64,000 bases of DNA from a virus. The stretch covers positions 1 through 64,000 of the IMG/VR virus record IMGVR_UViG_3300048798_000032. The stretch is one strand, 5' to 3'. The position numbers and the translations under genes are program-made. A model generated the notes under the pieces. It made no database searches, had not been told where the DNA came from, and saw only the letters and a list, made by a program, of their open reading frames with translations. Of the stretch, positions 49,905 to 58,116 are shown one piece after another. Position 1 is the first letter of the stretch, and each line of letters opens with the position of its first letter.

Positions 49905-50384
49905 ATGACCGAGACGGAGCCACAAGACACAGTTACCGGCGATCCCGTTATGGACCTGCTGGAAACCGCCTGGGGCGTGATCGCATATGCTGACTGGGAC
50001 GAGACCAGCAAGAGTCCCGGCTGGCAGGTAGCGGCCGAAACGTGGCGTGACCGCTACCACGCCTACCTCAAGGCTGCCGCCGAAGAGGCACCGAAGCCAG
50101 AGCCCAAAGGACGCCGCGCCCGCGTGGAAGTCAAGGGCTTCCGTGACCTCGGCATCGTGCGTGTCTCCGAGACCACCCTTGCTGGTGAGCCCATGCTGCA
50201 CGCCGAGTGTGACGACGGGTCATCGGCCGACTTCCCGCCCTCGTCGCTGCATTTCATCACATGGCTTCCGGAGGGCGCGGTGGGCAAGACCAATCCGCCA
50301 CGCGCTCTTGGTGTCGCTGTGGATGGCTGGGAGAGCGATGAGGACTCCGTGTACGACGACGGCCGAGAGGAGGAGCCGTTCTGA
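49905..50384 (+). CDS. Phage hypothetical protein
   Basis: A 159-residue protein: N-terminal helices (DLLETAWGVIAYADWDETSK), basic linker, beta-rich second half (RVSETTLAGEPMLHAECDDG). Preceded by AGCGAGGGAGAGAGACCTG, the recurring start-associated sequence. Unknown. Confidence 0.6.
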   Translation: MTETEPQDTVTGDPVMDLLETAWGVIAYADWDETSKSPGWQVAAETWRDRYHAYLKAAAEEAPKPEPKGRRARVEVKGFRDLGIVRVSETTLAGEPMLHAECDDGSSADFPPSSLHFITWLPEGAVGKTNPPRALGVAVDGWESDEDSVYDDGREEEPF

Positions 50385-51349
50385 TGACCGAGACCGGGGG
50401 ATTCCCCGTACCTGAAGCTGACAGCAGCCTAGGAGACCTAGCCGCCGATCTGGCTAAAGCAGAACGCTCTTGTGTATGCGGTAGCCCAGATCAAATTCGC
50501 ACCGAGGGAGAGAAGCCGCAAACCGCAGGCGTGACCCGGTGGTACCCGAAGCCGCACCCGTTCGACATGGTGCGGTGGGACGGCAGCCTTGAAGCTCTGG
50601 CCGCGCTCCAGGAAATCGGTGCCGGACCTGACCTGCGCCCCGATGGCACCGTTAGCATCTACTGCTACCTCAGTGATGACGAGGCAATTCTTAGCCGGGG
50701 TGACTGGGTAGCGAACGACCCTGAGGCCGGTAATCGACCGTGGGCCATCACGGCGAGAGAGCACGCAGAAGGCTACGAGCCAGCAGGAGAGCCCACTTCT
50801 CCCGTCGCCGCGAATTTGACCTCCGGCTCGGCAGGCACAGTCATGCGCACTGGCCGCACCTTGAGCAAGGAATCCCCGGTTACCGGGGGACTGGTCACCC
50901 TCTACCGGGTCACTGCTGGCGATGGCCCTGACGTCTGCGTCGGGGCGGTGCCTGCGGCTGAAGCGGACATGATCGTGCGTGCGGTCAATGAGTACTTCGC
51001 CCGCTACGACGGAGAGCGTGTCCCCGTTCTCCGTCAGGCTCTTTGGGACTGCTACGGCGCGGCCGGGGGAGACCAGGACGGCGACCAGGCGTGCCCGCCT
51101 GCTGGTGCGATGGCCCCGGATGTGCATGTGCTCGCGGTGGAAGCGGTCCGCGAGTTGCGCCGCGACTACGGCGAAGACGAGCCCTTGGTCCGGGCCGACG
51201 AGCGAAGTCGGATTGCCCTGCTGGCCCAGGAGTACGGAGCCACGTACCCGACTTGCCCCTGCCAGCCAGAACGAGGCATCGGGGATCAGTCGCACATAGG
51301 CGGCAGCCCAGCCCCCTTCGCCGACCTGATCCGGGGTGATCAGCCTTGA
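50384..51349 (+). CDS. Mosaic phage protein
   Basis: A 321-residue protein that looks like a fusion: residues 1-42 end in the IRTEGEK motif seen at ends of small genes in this array. Residues 50-140 are a domain with HPFDMVRWDGSLEALAALQE and GDWVANDPEAGNRPWAI. The rest includes VHVLAVEAVRELRRDYGEDE. No enzymatic motif recognised. Confidence 0.6.
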   Translation: MTETGGFPVPEADSSLGDLAADLAKAERSCVCGSPDQIRTEGEKPQTAGVTRWYPKPHPFDMVRWDGSLEALAALQEIGAGPDLRPDGTVSIYCYLSDDEAILSRGDWVANDPEAGNRPWAITAREHAEGYEPAGEPTSPVAANLTSGSAGTVMRTGRTLSKESPVTGGLVTLYRVTAGDGPDVCVGAVPAAEADMIVRAVNEYFARYDGERVPVLRQALWDCYGAAGGDQDGDQACPPAGAMAPDVHVLAVEAVRELRRDYGEDEPLVRADERSRIALLAQEYGATYPTCPCQPERGIGDQSHIGGSPAPFADLIRGDQP

Positions 51350-51513
51350 CCGCCGAAGCCCTTGCCAGTTCCGCACCCATGACCTGGCAGGCTGCCGACC
51401 TTGACCGGCTGGCTGATGTAACAGGCTGCCGGGTACCTGGCAGCAGAGGTGAAGCGGGGACTATGCCGGGTGAAGTCAAGGGCGCGGCGGCGAGGGAAGA
51501 GAGGGCGGCATGA
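51346..51513 (+). CDS. 55-residue protein, relative of 54733 product
   Basis: TTG within TTGA overlap, or internal ATG at 51379. WQAADLDRLADVTGCRVPGS resembles WAADLDRLAEVTGCDVPPR in the protein at 54733-54972. Unknown. Confidence 0.5.
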   Translation: MTAEALASSAPMTWQAADLDRLADVTGCRVPGSRGEAGTMPGEVKGAAAREERAA

Positions 51514-51872
51514 TCACGGCACTTATCGTCATCGCCTCAGTGGCCGCCTACTTCGGCACCGGCTTTGCGGTAGCAGCTCGCCGCCGACCTGGCATGTGGG
51601 AGAAGGCCCGCAAGGCCTGGGCTGCCGAAGACAATATCCGGGGCAGCGTGAAGGGCCAGTTCATCAGCGTAGTGCTGGTGTGGTGGGCTTACCTTCCCAT
51701 CGCATGGCTGAACCAGGGCCTCAGCGGGTTCACTGCTGCCGGTGATCCACAGGAACTTGACCGGCGTGCGGAAGAACGCGAAGAACAGGTTCGCGTCCGC
51801 GAGCGCCACATAGCCGACCTGGAGGCTGAGAACGAGCGGCTGCGGCACCAGCAGGAAGGCATCTCGCCGTGA
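51510..51872 (+). CDS. Membrane and coiled-coil protein
   Basis: A 120-residue protein: two membrane helices (ALIVIASVAAYFGTGFAVAA, FISVVLVWWAYLPIAWL) and a coiled coil (DRRAEEREEQVRVRERHIAD). Holin- or spanin-like layout, but no lysis genes are adjacent. Confidence 0.6.
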   Translation: MITALIVIASVAAYFGTGFAVAARRRPGMWEKARKAWAAEDNIRGSVKGQFISVVLVWWAYLPIAWLNQGLSGFTAAGDPQELDRRAEEREEQVRVRERHIADLEAENERLRHQQEGISP

Positions 51873-52111
51873 CCACCTCCCACCGTGCCTCCCGCCGCTG
51901 GCCCCTCCATGCACTCAAGCAATGGGCGATGGACTACGACCACACCACTGCCCGGCAAATCGCAGCGAGGGACATAGCCGGGCTCATCGCAGCCTCAGCG
52001 CCAGCAGTCCCGCATTGCGCGGTAGGCGTGGACCTATGCCCAGGATGCGCACGTGCGGACCAGGCGGCGATAGACGCGGGGATAGCGAGGAAGGCGGAGA
52101 AGTGGCGATGA
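51869..52111 (+). CDS. Small zinc-knuckle protein
   Basis: An 80-residue protein from GTG; ends with PHCAVGVDLCPGCARADQAA, a Cys cluster. Unknown. Confidence 0.55.
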   Translation: MTTSHRASRRWPLHALKQWAMDYDHTTARQIAARDIAGLIAASAPAVPHCAVGVDLCPGCARADQAAIDAGIARKAEKWR

Positions 52112-52218
52112 ATACACGCTATTCAATTGTCAAGTGCCTGCTTCCAGAATACCATCTGCTGGGCCGTTCCGGGGGATATGCTGGAGAAAAGCGCAGCGAC
52201 GGGAGAAATGCGCAATGA
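52108..52218 (+). CDS. 36-residue coupled protein
   Basis: MNTRYSIVKCLLPEYHLLG..., ATGA at both ends. Lower GC than neighbours. Unknown. Confidence 0.5.
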   Translation: MNTRYSIVKCLLPEYHLLGRSGGYAGEKRSDGRNAQ

Positions 52219-52409
52219 GGCAGCCAATCCACGAATGGATGCACCGCAAGCCATACACCACCAAAGTGGCCGCCGTCCTTGCGCTGACCCTGGTTACTGG
52301 CATCGGTGAAGCGCTGGGCGGCGAGAGTGCCAAGGCATCCGTCGCTGCGGCTTTCTGGATATTCGCTGGCCTGATCTTCGGCATGGCGCTGGGGGAGTGG
52401 AAGCCGTGA
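52215..52409 (+). CDS. Small membrane protein
   Basis: A 64-residue protein with two hydrophobic stretches (VAAVLALTLVTGIGEAL and ASVAAAFWIFAGLIFGMAL). Holin-like size, but unproven. Confidence 0.55.
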   Translation: MRQPIHEWMHRKPYTTKVAAVLALTLVTGIGEALGGESAKASVAAAFWIFAGLIFGMALGEWKP

Positions 52410-52666
52410 GCCCAGCGCAGCGGGACCTCATTCCCGCCGTCCACGCCACCACCCTGGACGAGCTGCGGGACCACCACGAGGACACCGTGGGCAGCGCGGC
52501 CAGTTACCTGGAGGACCGCATCAGCGAGGTCCGCGCCGGCCTGGCAGCCGGGCGCATCCCCGAGCGCCCGATCATGCGGGCAGCGGCCGAACTGGACCGG
52601 GCCGTCGCCTCACTGCGGGCAATAGCGGACACGGAAAAGATCAGCGGCGGGAGCGTGGCGCAATGA
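52406..52666 (+). CDS. Helical phage protein
   Basis: An 86-residue protein from GTG; TTLDELRDHHEDTVGSAASY, AAAELDRAVASLRAIAD. Unknown. Confidence 0.55.
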   Translation: MSPAQRDLIPAVHATTLDELRDHHEDTVGSAASYLEDRISEVRAGLAAGRIPERPIMRAAAELDRAVASLRAIADTEKISGGSVAQ

Positions 52667-53043
52667 CCGCCATTGAGCAAGCGGTATCCGATGAGGCACT
52701 GGACGCGGCCATGGCCAAAGTGCCCGGTCGGCATCTCGGTTTTGCTGGTGGCTGGGAACCGGCGATCTCGCGGAAAGATGCCGCAGCAATCCTCGAAGCC
52801 GCCGCCCCTTTTCTCGCCGCTGATGCCCTTAAAAACGCGGCTGCGGAAACGGAACGGCTCCGTACTGCTGTCTCCGCGCTTTCCGGCGCTGCGGCCAGGA
52901 ACGCGGCAAAAGCCGGGGCGGAACGCCAACGCCTGGAGACTGCGCTGGCTGAATGCAAGTTCACCCGTAAACGCCGCACCGGGGGTGTGGAGATGGTCCG
53001 CTGGTCCGACGTTGAGCGTGTGCTGGGCGGTGGCGATGCCTGA
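52663..53043 (+). CDS. Helical coiled-coil phage protein
   Basis: A 126-residue protein: AAILEAAAPFLAADALKNAA (a motif also present as AALDAAAPLLADACAKAI in the 61289 product), coiled coil, then EMVRWSDVERVLGG. Unknown. Confidence 0.6.
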   Translation: MTAIEQAVSDEALDAAMAKVPGRHLGFAGGWEPAISRKDAAAILEAAAPFLAADALKNAAAETERLRTAVSALSGAAARNAAKAGAERQRLETALAECKFTRKRRTGGVEMVRWSDVERVLGGGDA

Positions 53044-53194
53044 GATCACGCCACCGGAGCGCGGCACCCTCGCCAGCGTCCCCGTGGACAGGTGGCGTCT
53101 CCCGAGCCCCAAATGCAGCGAGGGTGACCATTACGCCTGCACCTGGTGTGCGGGATGCGACTGCCATGACCCGCATCTGAGGGAGCCAGCATGA
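53036..53194 (+). CDS. 52-residue Cys-rich protein
   Basis: C-terminal KCSEGDHYACTWCAGCDCHD, five Cys and two His, likely one or two zinc ions. Overlaps the previous gene by 8 bases; ATGA with the next. Confidence 0.6.
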   Translation: MPEITPPERGTLASVPVDRWRLPSPKCSEGDHYACTWCAGCDCHDPHLREPA

Positions 53195-53427
53195 GCCGCG
53201 AGGAATGCATCCACGAACTCGACCCGCAGGGCTGCTCGGTGTGCACGGGCCGCGACGCGAAACCGCCTCCCGGTGTCCTTGACCCGTCAAAGTCTGGCCC
53301 GTGGTTCAGTGCCCGCTATCCGGGCCCGTGCTCGCTCTGCGATGAGCCGTTCGATGAGGATGACGAGATCCGCGCCGACGGCGAGGGTGGCTACCTTGCT
53401 GGGGCTTGCGGCAAGGAGGAGGCGTGA
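53191..53427 (+). CDS. Small zinc-binding protein
   Basis: A 78-residue protein: CIHELDPQGCSVC and CSLCDEPFDEDDEI, with acidic regions and DGEGGYLAGACG. Unknown. Confidence 0.6.
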   Translation: MSREECIHELDPQGCSVCTGRDAKPPPGVLDPSKSGPWFSARYPGPCSLCDEPFDEDDEIRADGEGGYLAGACGKEEA

Positions 53428-54125
53428 CCACGATCCGGCCACCTATCCCGGTCACCTGCATGGACCGCCCGCTGACCGGTGGGCTGGTCATTCCCTATGT
53501 GAATGTCCACCTAGCCGATGGGGGAGCAGACTTCCGCACCGCCCACCATGCCCGCTACGAGAAGTGCTGGACGGAGGGACTGTGCCAGACCTGCGGTGGC
53601 CGGCTCGCCGGGCTGGCAGTCCTGTTCGGCGGCCCGGGCCAGCTCCGCAGGCGGCATTTCAGCGAGCCGCCGCTGTGTGCCCCGTGTGCCCTGTATGCCT
53701 CGCAGGCGTGCCCGATGGTCGGCGGCCGGATGGAAACCTACGCCGGCCGCGACCCGGTAGCCGTGGGATCACGCGGGAAGCGGTGCGCTGAGCCGGGCTG
53801 TGACTGCGGCGGGTGGGTTCCCTCCGACCCGGCCGTCCAGGGCCACCCCGGCGACCCGGCGCACCCGTGGTATGCGCTGTACGTCCGTCCCGGCGCGTAC
53901 AGCGTCACGGCTTACCGGGCAGTGGTGCGGTGCTCGGACCGGGGCTGCGAACACGGACGGCTGCTGGTGAACGGTGCCCTTCTCGCAGATGCGCCCTTGA
54001 AAGCGGTCCAGGTGTCGGAACCGGGCCGGGGCCGCATCTGGAAACGGCTGGATACTGCCGCCCTGGCTGAACTGCTCGGGCCGCTGCCGGACCTGTCCCA
54101 GCATGAGACGGCGGTGCTGCCGTGA
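53424..54125 (+). CDS. Large zinc-binding phage protein
   Basis: A 233-residue protein from GTG. CQTCGGR, CAPCALYASQACP and CAEPGCDCGG give at least two zinc ribbons; the C-terminal part has AYRAVVRCSDRGCEHGRLLV and a helical end. Unknown. Confidence 0.6.
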   Translation: MTTIRPPIPVTCMDRPLTGGLVIPYVNVHLADGGADFRTAHHARYEKCWTEGLCQTCGGRLAGLAVLFGGPGQLRRRHFSEPPLCAPCALYASQACPMVGGRMETYAGRDPVAVGSRGKRCAEPGCDCGGWVPSDPAVQGHPGDPAHPWYALYVRPGAYSVTAYRAVVRCSDRGCEHGRLLVNGALLADAPLKAVQVSEPGRGRIWKRLDTAALAELLGPLPDLSQHETAVLP

Positions 54126-54736
54126 CCGGGTGTGCCCGGCCCGGCTGCGGCAAGCCAGCCACCACGGACGGCCATTGTGAGAGCGACTACCGGTATCTGC
54201 TGCACACCGGCCAGCGCGGCGGTTTCCGTGACCCGTCCGCAGCCCGCGGGCACGTGATGGCGCTGCGCGGGCTCGGCTGGACGTGGCAGCAGATCGCGGA
54301 CGCCGCCGGAACCTCGAACTCGGTCCCGTTCTGCCTCGCCAGCGGCAGGTACAAGACGATCCGCCGCAAGTCGGAGGTGGCTCTCCTGTCGGTGCCGCTG
54401 CTGCCCGCCGAATCCCACCGCGGCGTGAATGCGGCCGGCACCCGCCGGCGGGTGCCGGCGCTCGCGTGGATGGGCTGGAGCGGCGCGGAGATAGCCCGCC
54501 GCGCCGGCTGCCATCACGCGACCCTGCACACGGAAATCTACCGGGGAAGCCTGTCAGTGCGCCTCGCGGGACGGGTGCGGGTGATCTACCGGGAACTGTC
54601 CGCCACGCCGGGACCGTCGCGGATGGCCGCGGTGAAGGCACGCCAGTTCGGCTATGCCCCGCCGGCGGCGTGGGACGGGGACGAGATCGACGATCCGCGC
54701 GCACGGCCGAAGGGTGTCCGGAAGGTGGCGGCGTGA
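54122..54736 (+). CDS. Double-HTH DNA-binding protein
   Basis: A 204-residue protein from GTG. N-terminal Cys knuckle (CARPGCGKPATTDGHC), then two HTH segments: WTWQQIADAAGTSNSVPFCL and WSGAEIARRAGCHHATLHTE. Known from actinophages as a DNA-binding protein; specific target unknown. Confidence 0.65.
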   Translation: MTGCARPGCGKPATTDGHCESDYRYLLHTGQRGGFRDPSAARGHVMALRGLGWTWQQIADAAGTSNSVPFCLASGRYKTIRRKSEVALLSVPLLPAESHRGVNAAGTRRRVPALAWMGWSGAEIARRAGCHHATLHTEIYRGSLSVRLAGRVRVIYRELSATPGPSRMAAVKARQFGYAPPAAWDGDEIDDPRARPKGVRKVAA

Positions 54737-54972
54737 CGGCCCGGGTGCGCCAGGTGGCCGCCCACCTTCCCGCCGTCGTGGCCGTGGGTGACCGTGCCGG
54801 GATGCAGAGGCTTGTCTGCAAGGCCATCCGCGCCGAGGGCGGCCTGTACGCCCTGATCGCGATGCTGGCGTGGGCTGCCGACCTTGACCGGCTGGCCGAG
54901 GTGACGGGATGCGATGTGCCACCACGCCGGGATGAGGCCAGGGACGCGGCGGCGGGACGGAGGGCGGCGTGA
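54733..54972 (+). CDS. Helical protein, relative of 51346 product
   Basis: A 79-residue protein from GTG, with AWAADLDRLAEVTGCDVPPR near the end. Unknown. Confidence 0.5.
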   Translation: MTARVRQVAAHLPAVVAVGDRAGMQRLVCKAIRAEGGLYALIAMLAWAADLDRLAEVTGCDVPPRRDEARDAAAGRRAA

Positions 54973-55142
54973 CCGGCGCATGCCTGCTCTGCCAGCCCAA
55001 TGAGACAGTCCCTCTCGCTGAGATTCTTGATCATCTGCGCCTGATACATCCCAGCCAGTGGGACGGACTGGAGACCTGGCCGGACGGGTCTCCAGTCATC
55101 TACGAGGACACAGAGTTGTTCTGGCTGGAGGCGGGGGAGTGA
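54969..55142 (+). CDS. 57-residue small protein
   Basis: GTG within GTGA: VTGACLLCQPNETVPLAEIL...HLRLIHPSQW, a C2H2-like spacing (CLLC, HLRLIH). Stop shares GTGA with the next gene. Confidence 0.55.
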   Translation: MTGACLLCQPNETVPLAEILDHLRLIHPSQWDGLETWPDGSPVIYEDTELFWLEAGE

Positions 55143-55498
55143 CCATCTACGTTGACCCGCTCTCCGTCCGGTGCCCGTACTGCGCGACCGTCGCTGGTGG
55201 CCATTGCACCGCAGAGCCGAGCCTGAGACAGCGGCGGTCGCACGCAGTGCGGATCCGGTTCGCTCTCGAGATGGCAGCTCACTCTGACCCAGCCCTGGAC
55301 GCCTTCCCCGGATTCGGCCCTACGTCACCGTGCGGCATATGCGGTTCAGGACTTCCGCAGCGCCACCGGGTGGTCGATGCGATAGCTGGCCGTCTTGCCG
55401 CTGGCGAGAGTGAAGGTGACGTAGCAGCGGACTATGACCTTCCCCTGGAGGCTGCCCGGCTGGTGGGGGAGTGGGCGCGTAAGTGGGGTGTGGCATGA
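55139..55498 (+). CDS. Zinc and DUF433-like HTH protein
   Basis: A 119-residue protein from GTG: CPYCATVAGGHC and PCGICGSG, then GRLAAGESEGDVAADYDLPL which resembles the DUF433 antitoxin HTH. No toxin seen. Last gene before a strand change. Confidence 0.55.
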   Translation: MTIYVDPLSVRCPYCATVAGGHCTAEPSLRQRRSHAVRIRFALEMAAHSDPALDAFPGFGPTSPCGICGSGLPQRHRVVDAIAGRLAAGESEGDVAADYDLPLEAARLVGEWARKWGVA

Positions 55499-55529
55499 AA
55501 ACCCGGCACCGACGGGAGGAGTCAGCCTG

Positions 55530-55706
55530 TCACTTCGCGGGTCGCTGCGGCATCTCGTTGATGTCGCCCACGAACCACCGGGCGAACTTCCGCAGCACCG
55601 CCGAGCGGTTGGAGTCGGGATCGGCCTGCTTGGCCGCTTCGTCTAGGCGCTTCCACAGATCGTCATCCATGCGGATACGGCGGAACGGTGTTCCCTCGGC
55701 TGGCAT
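55530..55706 (-). CDS. Ribbon-helix-helix repressor-like protein
   Basis: A 58-residue leftward protein: RRIRMDDDLWKRLDEAAKQA followed by NRSAVLRKFARWFVGD, a standard RHH dimer fold. GGAG lies 8 bases before ATG 55706. A longer version from 55757 is possible. It is divergent from the next rightward promoter and may repress it. Confidence 0.75.
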   Translation of the reverse strand: MPAEGTPFRRIRMDDDLWKRLDEAAKQADPDSNRSAVLRKFARWFVGDINEMPQRPAK

Positions 55707-55762
55707 CTTGTCGTCTCCGTTGTCGGCCCTTGTGACGGTCACGGCCAATCCTCTCATTAGTC

Positions 55763-55791
55763 TTGCCTGTAGCGTCAGTATGCCCTACAAT
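55763..55791 (+). promoter_or_regulatory. Rightward promoter in the late array
   Basis: TTGCCT (55763-55768), 17 bases, TACAAT (55786-55791). Lies between the RHH gene and the rightward genes from 55831. Confidence 0.65.
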
Positions 55792-55830
55792 AGAGACATC
55801 AGCAAGCACTACAGAGATGGAGGGTCAGCA

Positions 55831-56222
55831 ATGAGCACCACGCAGACCGCCAGCACCGCCAGCCTCACCACACTCCCGGCTGGAACCCTGGTCTCCTACC
55901 ACGGCTCCATCTACGACTGGCACGGCCTGTACGTGACCCTCAAGACGTGCGGCTGCCGCGCCTGCCTGTCGTCGGGGGACCTGCGGTACGTGCTGGCCGA
56001 CGCCGGCTGGGCGGACCCCATGAACCACGATGCCGAGCTTGAGCACGTCCGCCCGCAGAGCATCACGGTCGCGGAGGACGCTGGCAGACGGTGTGTGAGG
56101 AGCACGGGTTCGTGTGCTCGCACGAGACGCTGTCGCTGGCCCGCCAGTTCGCTTCGTGCCCGGAGGAGTGGTGTGAAGTGTGCTCAGGTGATGAACCCGA
56201 TGAAATCGCCTCGGGGGAATGA
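55831..56222 (+). pseudogene. Frameshifted phage gene
   Basis: The ATG frame (MSTTQTASTASLTTLPAGTL...) is convincing up to about 56080 (ITVAED), then turns into Arg/Ser-rich noise. One frame over, the sequence continues naturally as WQTVCEEHGFVCSHETLSLA...PEEWCEVCSGDEPD and stops at 56222 with an ATGA overlap to the next gene. A single base is missing near 56080-56082, by mutation, sequencing error or programmed shift. Confidence 0.75.
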
Positions 56223-56599
56223 CTTCAATGACTGAGATGCGCATGACGGTCACAACGAAGTCCATCCAGACTGTCGTCCAGCCCGTCTTTCCCGATGCCG
56301 ACCCGGCAGAGCGCCCATGGCTGGACGAGGTAATCGCCCGCTTCGGTGAGCCCAGCGTTTACGTGGTGCCCACCCGGCTCCTGGGAACCAGGAGCACGAT
56401 CCGTGAGTGCTGGGTCTGGTTCCCCGAGGGCAAGAACTGGAATCTAGCCCTGGACCAGCACCCGCGCTACTGGATCGTCAAGGCCAATGCGGAGTGGGGC
56501 AACAAGGCCAGCGCAGAAGCCCGGATTGATGGCACCGCGCCGCCGCCCGCGTCGGCTATCCGTTCCGTCCTCGTCGCAGCGATGTTCCTGGAGGGCTGA
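56219..56599 (+). CDS. Phage hypothetical protein
   Basis: A 126-residue protein (PERPWLDEVI-type helix, RECWVWFPEGKNWNLALDQH, HPRYWIVKANAEWG). Beta-rich. Starts at the ATGA that ends the frameshifted gene. Unknown. Confidence 0.6.
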   Translation: MTSMTEMRMTVTTKSIQTVVQPVFPDADPAERPWLDEVIARFGEPSVYVVPTRLLGTRSTIRECWVWFPEGKNWNLALDQHPRYWIVKANAEWGNKASAEARIDGTAPPPASAIRSVLVAAMFLEG

Positions 56600-56603
56600 C
56601 CAA

Positions 56604-57017
56604 GTGAGCACCGATACCCCCCGTATGCCAGTCAGCTACGACGAGGACATCTCACGGGAGCCAGAGGGCGAGACAACCGAGTTTCCCGTCTGCACCCAGC
56701 ACCCCCTTACCTACTGGTCCTCGTGCCCGGACTGCCGTGCGCAGGTGGCAGCAGAGCAGGCCGAGCAGGACGCAGGGAACGCCACCGAGATCGTCCAGCA
56801 CAACCGCGAGTTCGATGAGGCTCTCCGGATGGCCAGCGGCGCACTCAACCACACCATCGCTGAGCTTGGCCACCTGATGAGCGACAGCGTCCACGACATA
56901 GAGCTGACCGAGTCCACCCTCGGCGATGACGCGAAGGCCGAACTTGAGACCGCAGCCCGTGCAGTCCGGAACGTACAGCGGATAGCCACTCTGCGGCTGA
57001 AGATGATGGAGGGCTGA
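56604..57017 (+). CDS. Phage protein with coiled coil
   Basis: A 137-residue protein from GTG: EFPVCTQHPLTYWSSCPDCR zinc knuckle, then helices (ALNHTIAELGHLMSDSVHDI). Unknown. Confidence 0.55.
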   Translation: MSTDTPRMPVSYDEDISREPEGETTEFPVCTQHPLTYWSSCPDCRAQVAAEQAEQDAGNATEIVQHNREFDEALRMASGALNHTIAELGHLMSDSVHDIELTESTLGDDAKAELETAARAVRNVQRIATLRLKMMEG

Positions 57018-57020
57018 CCA

Positions 57021-57260
57021 GTGGGCACCAGCAAGCTCGGCCGCATTCCGTTCCGCACCGCCGAGATCATCCCGGACGAGCCAGACGGCCGGCGCGTCAC
57101 CTACGTCACGGGAATCAACTGCTCTGGCACCCACCAGAACGAAGTGATCCAGCGCGTGCGCCACCCTGACGGCCAGGGGTTCGAGTACGTCATCATGCGC
57201 GGCCTGTCGTCGGCTAAGGCTGCGGCAATATGCCTGATCCTGAATGCACCGGAGGTCTGA
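57021..57260 (+). CDS. Small phage protein
   Basis: A 79-residue protein from GTG (IPFRTAEIIPDEPDGRRVTY, GFEYVIMRGLSSAKAAAICL). Alternating strands and helices. Unknown. Confidence 0.55.
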   Translation: MGTSKLGRIPFRTAEIIPDEPDGRRVTYVTGINCSGTHQNEVIQRVRHPDGQGFEYVIMRGLSSAKAAAICLILNAPEV

Positions 57261-57263
57261 GCA

Positions 57264-57428
57264 ATGAGCGCCAGCGGGCTTCCTTATGCCGACTTTGACC
57301 GCTACTGCGACGAGCACAATATCAAGCCGGGCGAGGAACCAGCCGCTTTCGCCGCATGGCTGCACGAGATCAGCAACGGCAAATGGAATGGGCAGATGGG
57401 GCAAGTCTCGCCGGGGGAGTCCCAATGA
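57264..57428 (+). CDS. 54-residue phage protein
   Basis: MSASGLPYADFDRYCDEHNI..., with GGAGG 10 bases upstream and an ATGA overlap to the next gene. Unknown. Confidence 0.6.
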   Translation: MSASGLPYADFDRYCDEHNIKPGEEPAAFAAWLHEISNGKWNGQMGQVSPGESQ

Positions 57429-57718
57429 CTACCGCAACAGACCAGACCTGGGAGGTAGTTCCCTCCCCCTCGTCGCCGCGAATTAAAACCAGCACTGAGG
57501 GAGAGCAGGCCACATGTGCAGCCTGCTACCAGGAAATCACCCTCCTAGGTGGTAGCTGGACAGACCCAGACGGATGCACGAACTGCTACGGCGACTTGTC
57601 TGCACCTTATGTACCACACAAGCCCACAGAGGGAGAGCACCCAATACCACTAGCCAAGCCTGCTGACCCATTCTTCGGTATCCCTAACGCTGACGACGAG
57701 CAGAACGAGCCGTGGTGA
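57425..57718 (+). CDS. Mosaic small protein with TEGE motifs
   Basis: A 97-residue protein that looks assembled from modules: residues 1-28 end in STEGEQ, residues 29-71 (ATCAACYQEITLLGGSWTDP, NCYG zinc knuckle) end in PTEGEH, then a Pro-rich tail. The DNA of each TEGE is the start-associated sequence seen before real genes here. Confidence 0.5.
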   Translation: MTTATDQTWEVVPSPSSPRIKTSTEGEQATCAACYQEITLLGGSWTDPDGCTNCYGDLSAPYVPHKPTEGEHPIPLAKPADPFFGIPNADDEQNEPW

Positions 57719-58113
57719 CGATGCCCTACCCACCGAAGCCCCCGACGCCGCAGATCGTCGGCGCGATCCTCAAGCGCGCAGGGTTCAACCGGTCACAGTC
57801 CAGCGGCGTCTACGTCCGGACTGCCGGTTACGCGGTGCGCAAGTCCCGCACTCAGCCAGATGCCGTTGAGGTCCGGTGGTGGCCCGACTTGCCCGACTTG
57901 CGCGAGGTTGCGCCTGACGCTGACGACGACATCACGGGCCGCCGGTACCGGTGGCTCCAGCGGTACGCCGACGCAATCACCACCGACGCGCTCTATCACG
58001 GGCGCTTCGTGGTCCGGTTCACCAGCCAGGACGGCAAGGTCACTGTTTACCTGCGCCGCCCGGCCGCCGTCGTTGAGAACTTCAAGACCAGCACCGACGA
58101 GAACGGGGGCTGA
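57715..58113 (+). CDS. Phage hypothetical protein
   Basis: A 132-residue protein from GTG: PTPQIVGAILKRAGFNRSQS, beta strands, RRYRWLQRYADAITTDALYH. Resembles a small nucleic-acid binding fold, but I cannot name it. Confidence 0.55.
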   Translation: MTMPYPPKPPTPQIVGAILKRAGFNRSQSSGVYVRTAGYAVRKSRTQPDAVEVRWWPDLPDLREVAPDADDDITGRRYRWLQRYADAITTDALYHGRFVVRFTSQDGKVTVYLRRPAAVVENFKTSTDENGG

Positions 58114-58116
58114 GCT

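Noticed and set aside
51510-52409. Holin/lysis cassette from the small membrane proteins
   Set aside because: No endolysin is adjacent, and single or paired membrane helices alone are not diagnostic.
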